From positions 1 to 37,740 of IMG/VR virus record IMGVR_UViG_3300021963_000316: DNA of 37,740 bases; one strand, written 5' to 3'. This document shows positions 34,585-37,740 of the stretch, piece by piece. The stretch is from a virus. Below the pieces are notes generated by a model. It was not told where the DNA came from and did not search any database. It worked only from the letters and a program-made list of their open reading frames with translations. Both the position numbers and the translations under genes were made by a program. The first letter of the stretch is position 1. Each line of letters begins with the position of its first letter.

Positions 34585-36738
34585 ATGAAGATTAAAAAAA
34601 GAAACGGTGAATTCCAGGCATTTATGCCTAATAAGATATTGAGTAGAATTAAACAACACTCAAAAGATTTAAATGTTGATAGTGACCAATTATTTACTGA
34701 AGTTATCCCATTGATTTATGATGGGATGAATACAACTGAATTAGATGAGTTGATCGCATTTAAAGCCGCTGATAAGGTTATTAGTCATCCAGACTATTCA
34801 ACATTAGGTGGTAGATTGTTATTGAGTAGACAATCAAAATTGATTGGTAAAGAATTGCAAGATGTCGATATGACATATGATTTCTTTGCCGCAACTACTT
34901 TCCTAAAAAAGTATTCGATTAAAGATGGTAATACCCCAATTGAACTACCATCATGTATGTACGAACGAGTTTCAAAACATTTGGCTGCTAACGATAAGGA
35001 AAAGAAAATGTTCCTTGAGGAGTTAACTAACAAAAGAATGAATTTCGCCACACCGATTTATACCAATGCTGGTATTGATAAGCGAAATGGTATGATTTCA
35101 TGTAATTTAACAACACTTCACAGCGATAGCATTGAAGGTATTGAAGAAACGCTTACAAAGATGTCATATGCTTCAAAAGAGGGTTCTGGTATTGGTTTAT
35201 TGGTAGACCCAATTAGAAGTAAACATTCAATGGTTAGCTCATTTAATTCAAATGCTGGTGGTGTTGTTAGACTTGCTGATATGGTTCAAAGTAAGATGAG
35301 ATTTTATAAGCAAGGTAGTCGTTCTGGTAGCTGTGCTTTATATCTATCAGTTTGGCATAGAGATATTATCGATTTCCTAGAATTAACATTACCAATTGGT
35401 GACGAACAAATGAGAACAAGAGATTTGTTTACAGCTGTCGTTATTAATGATTTGTTCATGGAAAAGCTAACCAATAACGGGGATTGGTATTTATTCTGTC
35501 CAAATGATATTCAAAAAGCTGGTTTGAAACCATTACACGAGATGTGGGGTGATGAATTTGTTGAAACTTATAACAAGGCCGTTGAACTTGGTTTGGGTTT
35601 TAAAGTTAACCCAAAAACCATTTGGGATGCTATCATCAAAGCTCAAGTTGAAAGTGGTAGACCGTATGTATTCTTTAAAGATAATGCGAATAAAAGAAAC
35701 ATGCAACGTAACATTGGTGTTGTTAAGCAAAGTAATTTATGTATTGAAATTACAAACGTATCAAAGCCTGGTTACACATCACAATGTACCTTAGGTTCTA
35801 TTAATCTAGCAATGCATGATACATTAAAAAGTATTGCTAAAAGTACTAGAGTTATGGTTAGAGCTTTAAATGCGGTGATTGACAAGAACAAATGGAGTGA
35901 TGAATGGAGTGCATTAGCTGGTTTAGACCAAAGATCATTGGCTATTGGTGTAGCTGGTTTAGCTGATTTCTTTGCAAAAAAGAAAATTTCATTTGAAAGT
36001 GAAGAGGCAAAACAATGGAATAAAGATATCTTTGAAACAATGTACAAAGCCGCTGTTACCGAATCAATGGAGATGGCTAAAGAACAAAATAGAACATATC
36101 CAGCTTGGGATGGTAGCCCTTACTCACAAGGCGAAACCTATATACCTGGATGGAGTCCATTACCAGCAGGTGAACCAATTCCGATGTTAAACTCATTACT
36201 ATTAGGATTAATGCCAACAGCATCTTCAGCTATTTTATTGGGCGTGTTTGAATCATTTGAACCAGTAACATCTAACTTATTTACTAGACGTGTTGGCCAA
36301 GGCGAGTTTTTGGTGATTAATAAACACTTAGTCAACGAGTTAAGTGAAATCGGTTTATGGAATAATGATATCAAAAATAAAATCGTTGCAAATGGTGGTA
36401 GTGTTCAAATGATCAATGAAATACCAGATGATATTAAATATCGATATAAAGATGTTTGGGAAATCCCACAAAAGGTATTATTAGATTTATCAGCAATTAG
36501 AAATAATTATGTCGATCAATCTCAGTCGTTAAATGTTTACCACTCAGATGCTAAATATTCGAAAATCTCCAGTGCGCTAATGTATGCTTGGAAGATTGGT
36601 TTAAAATCTGGTGTTTATTATACCAGAACCAAATCAAAAATTGAGAATAACTCAAAGTTATCAAGTGGTAATACAGCTGAATCATTACCGAAAAAACCTG
36701 ATAACTCACAATTTGAATGCTTTGGATGCTCAAGCTAA
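34585..36738 (+). CDS. nrdA: Ribonucleotide reductase class Ia large subunit (NrdA)
   Basis: The 717-aa protein has an N-terminal ATP-cone (about 1-90, KKRNGEFQAFMPNKILSRIK), the allosteric activity site. The catalytic barrel holds the full cysteine set: C173 in GMISCNL, N384/C386/E388 in SNLCIEI, and C401 in SQCTLGSINL. Y678-Y679 (VYYTRT) form the radical-transfer pair. The C-terminal CFGC (C712, C715) accepts electrons from thioredoxin or glutaredoxin. It reduces ribonucleoside diphosphates to deoxyribonucleotides with NrdB, feeding phage DNA synthesis. It starts 11 nt after the restored end of nrdB and ends at a strong terminator. All key residues are intact, in contrast to the broken nrdB frame. 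Confidence 0.95.
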   Translation: MKIKKRNGEFQAFMPNKILSRIKQHSKDLNVDSDQLFTEVIPLIYDGMNTTELDELIAFKAADKVISHPDYSTLGGRLLLSRQSKLIGKELQDVDMTYDFFAATTFLKKYSIKDGNTPIELPSCMYERVSKHLAANDKEKKMFLEELTNKRMNFATPIYTNAGIDKRNGMISCNLTTLHSDSIEGIEETLTKMSYASKEGSGIGLLVDPIRSKHSMVSSFNSNAGGVVRLADMVQSKMRFYKQGSRSGSCALYLSVWHRDIIDFLELTLPIGDEQMRTRDLFTAVVINDLFMEKLTNNGDWYLFCPNDIQKAGLKPLHEMWGDEFVETYNKAVELGLGFKVNPKTIWDAIIKAQVESGRPYVFFKDNANKRNMQRNIGVVKQSNLCIEITNVSKPGYTSQCTLGSINLAMHDTLKSIAKSTRVMVRALNAVIDKNKWSDEWSALAGLDQRSLAIGVAGLADFFAKKKISFESEEAKQWNKDIFETMYKAAVTESMEMAKEQNRTYPAWDGSPYSQGETYIPGWSPLPAGEPIPMLNSLLLGLMPTASSAILLGVFESFEPVTSNLFTRRVGQGEFLVINKHLVNELSEIGLWNNDIKNKIVANGGSVQMINEIPDDIKYRYKDVWEIPQKVLLDLSAIRNNYVDQSQSLNVYHSDAKYSKISSALMYAWKIGLKSGVYYTRTKSKIENNSKLSSGNTAESLPKKPDNSQFECFGCSS

Positions 36739-36743
36739 TAAAT

Positions 36744-36771
36744 AAAAGCCACCTAACGGTGGCTTTTTTCT
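36744..36771 (+). terminator. Intrinsic terminator after nrdA
   Basis: A 10-bp perfect stem (36744-36753 with 36758-36767, AAAAGCCACC/GGTGGCTTTT) on a TAAC loop is followed by more T's. It separates the nucleotide-metabolism unit from the returning baseplate genes. Confidence 0.92.
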
Positions 36772-36795
36772 TTACAAAAAAACAAAGTTTCTTAC

Positions 36796-36803
36796 TATTT
36801 ATG
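36796..36803 (+). promoter_or_regulatory. TATTTATG, near match to the TATTTATA element
   Basis: ACTATTTATGAATAAAA lies 14 nt before the gp25-like ATG, directly after the nrdA terminator. It matches the GACTATTTATA element at 2797-2806 apart from the last base, and is a tentative late promoter. Confidence 0.4.
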
Positions 36804-36817
36804 AATAAAATATACTC

Positions 36818-37234
36818 ATGAATATCAGGAAGAAAACATATGGTATAAATTTCCCATTTTATGATAGTGATAACGGGGATTACCTTAAATTAACCCCAAG
36901 TGTTGAAGCTGAGGTAAAATCAGATTTAATACACCTATTATTAACCAGAAAGGGTAGTAGGTACTTTTTACCAGATTTCGGAACCAACTTATACCAATAT
37001 ATTTTTGAACCATTGGATGAGGTTATAATACAAAAAATTGAGGACGAAATTAATAATGCTGTTGAAAAATACATACCTAATCTAGAGATTAATAAAATTA
37101 ATATTAAACAATTTTACGATGATATTGAATATGTCGCTGATGACAAAAAACAACATTCGGTAACCGTAAATATTGACTATACGGTAAGTTTCAGAACATT
37201 TGAGGCTCCAGGTACAATTACATTAACATTATAA
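36818..37234 (+). CDS. Baseplate wedge protein gp25-like (GPW/gp25 family)
   Basis: The 138-aa protein has the family signature: YGINFPFYDSDNGDYLKLT, then the conserved core LLTRKGSRYFLPDFGTNLYQ followed by YIFEPLDE, and a C-terminal beta segment (HSVTVNIDYTVSFRTF). In T4, gp25 with gp6 and gp53 forms the wedge core, and it nucleates sheath polymerisation. It leads a unit after the nrdA terminator and is followed after 2 nt by the gp6-like gene, the same wedge partner as in T4-like phages. Gene length is typical for the family. The preceding TATTTATG element suggests late expression despite the replication genes upstream. Confidence 0.9.
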   Translation: MNIRKKTYGINFPFYDSDNGDYLKLTPSVEAEVKSDLIHLLLTRKGSRYFLPDFGTNLYQYIFEPLDEVIIQKIEDEINNAVEKYIPNLEINKINIKQFYDDIEYVADDKKQHSVTVNIDYTVSFRTFEAPGTITLTL

Positions 37235-37236
37235 AA

Positions 37237-37740
37237 ATGGCAAAGCAGATAAATTACAGCAAAAGGGATTTTGCATCGTTAAAAACAGAACAAATTAATT
37301 ACATTAGACAGTATTACCCTAACGTAATTGAGGATTATAATGACGCATCAATAATGTCCGTATTCTTGGACTTAAATGCGGCTATTGCGGATAACTTGCA
37401 TTATCATATTGATAGGTCGTTACAGGAAACTGTTTTGGATTATGCTCAAGAAAAGCAATCATTATATAACATAGCTAAAACATATGGTTTAAAACTACCA
37501 GGAAAAGCGGCCAGTATTGCTGTATGCCAATTTAGTATACAAGTACCAATAAGAGGGGATGCTGAAGATAAAAGATACTTACCAATAATGTACGCAGGTT
37601 CTCAGTTCTTATCTGACGGTACAAGTTTTGAGTTATTATATGACGTAGATTTTGCTTCTAATTTTAATATTTCCAATAAAATGGACAGAAGTAAGACCCC
37701 AATTTACACAAATGGGGTTTTAAGTGCATATAAGATCACA
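37237..37740 (+). CDS. Baseplate wedge protein gp6-like, 3' partial
   Basis: ATG at 37237 opens a frame that runs to the window end (168 codons visible). The N-terminus reads MAKQINYSKRDFASLKTEQI, then YIRQYYPNVIEDYNDASIMS and a VFLDLNAAIADNLHYHIDRS motif, followed by LQETVLDYAQEKQSLYNIAK and a YGLKLPG turn. This layout is typical of T4 gp6 and related baseplate J-like wedge proteins, including the 'D...S....L...N..ADNL.Y..DR...E' stretch. It starts 2 nt after the gp25-like stop, consistent with the conserved gp25-gp6 pairing. The gene is cut by the window edge, so its C-terminal domains cannot be assessed. This frame shows no stop or frameshift in the visible part. Confidence 0.85.
   Translation, partial: MAKQINYSKRDFASLKTEQINYIRQYYPNVIEDYNDASIMSVFLDLNAAIADNLHYHIDRSLQETVLDYAQEKQSLYNIAKTYGLKLPGKAASIAVCQFSIQVPIRGDAEDKRYLPIMYAGSQFLSDGTSFELLYDVDFASNFNISNKMDRSKTPIYTNGVLSAYKIT

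Overview
The window is a contiguous piece of a T4-like (contractile-tailed) bacteriophage genome. It is AT-rich and densely packed, with almost every gene on the + strand. Both ends cut through genes: a tail sheath gene on the left and a gp6-like baseplate wedge gene on the right. Most start codons have no Shine-Dalgarno sequence and follow A/T-rich leaders of the form ..AAATTATG or ..TTTTATG. Two promoter-like sites combine TTGACTTT with a TAnnTTTG-like element. Both traits point to a host in the Bacteroidota (for example a Flavobacterium-like bacterium). This is inference, and no host gene is present to confirm it.

Layout. (1) 1-8422, tail tube region: sheath (partial), tube, an inserted minus-strand Vsr-like endonuclease gene, a tail-assembly chaperone with a probable +1 frameshift extension, a small hypothetical protein and the tape measure protein. 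(2) 8436-27294, tightly coupled baseplate/tail-tip operon: a 2518-aa structural protein, a gp53/LysM-like wedge protein, two proteins of about 1000-1100 aa, and a 1528-aa hub protein carrying three cell-envelope-degrading domains (DUF2272-like, Phage_lysozyme2-like, SGNH esterase). (3) 27334-28581: three small genes of unknown role. (4) 28655-33593, replication and recombination: gp32-like ssDNA-binding protein, UvsX recombinase, FEN/RNase H-like 5' nuclease, a hypothetical protein and a DnaB/gp41-like helicase. (5) 33627-36738, nucleotide metabolism: class Ia ribonucleotide reductase, with nrdB broken by a frame change and nrdA intact. (6) 36818-37740: return to baseplate genes, gp25-like and gp6-like.

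Regulation visible in the sequence: five intrinsic terminator-like hairpins separate transcription units. A recurrent TATTTATA-type element lies 15-95 nt upstream of several unit-leading genes and may be the phage's late promoter. A sigma70-like promoter precedes the ssDNA-binding protein gene, and a matching one points leftward behind the sheath gene. There it could drive a short RNA that ends at the bidirectional sheath terminator.

How the genes work together: regions 1, 2 and 6 build the contractile tail. The tube polymerises around the tape measure with help from the chaperone, the sheath surrounds it, and the baseplate carries a hub that can cut the cell envelope. Regions 4 and 5 supply DNA replication, recombination and deoxynucleotides. 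No capsid, portal, terminase, DNA polymerase, tRNA or lysis genes are in this window. The most notable signals are the likely +1 programmed frameshift in the chaperone, the triple-enzyme hub, the two putative promoter classes and the broken nrdB.
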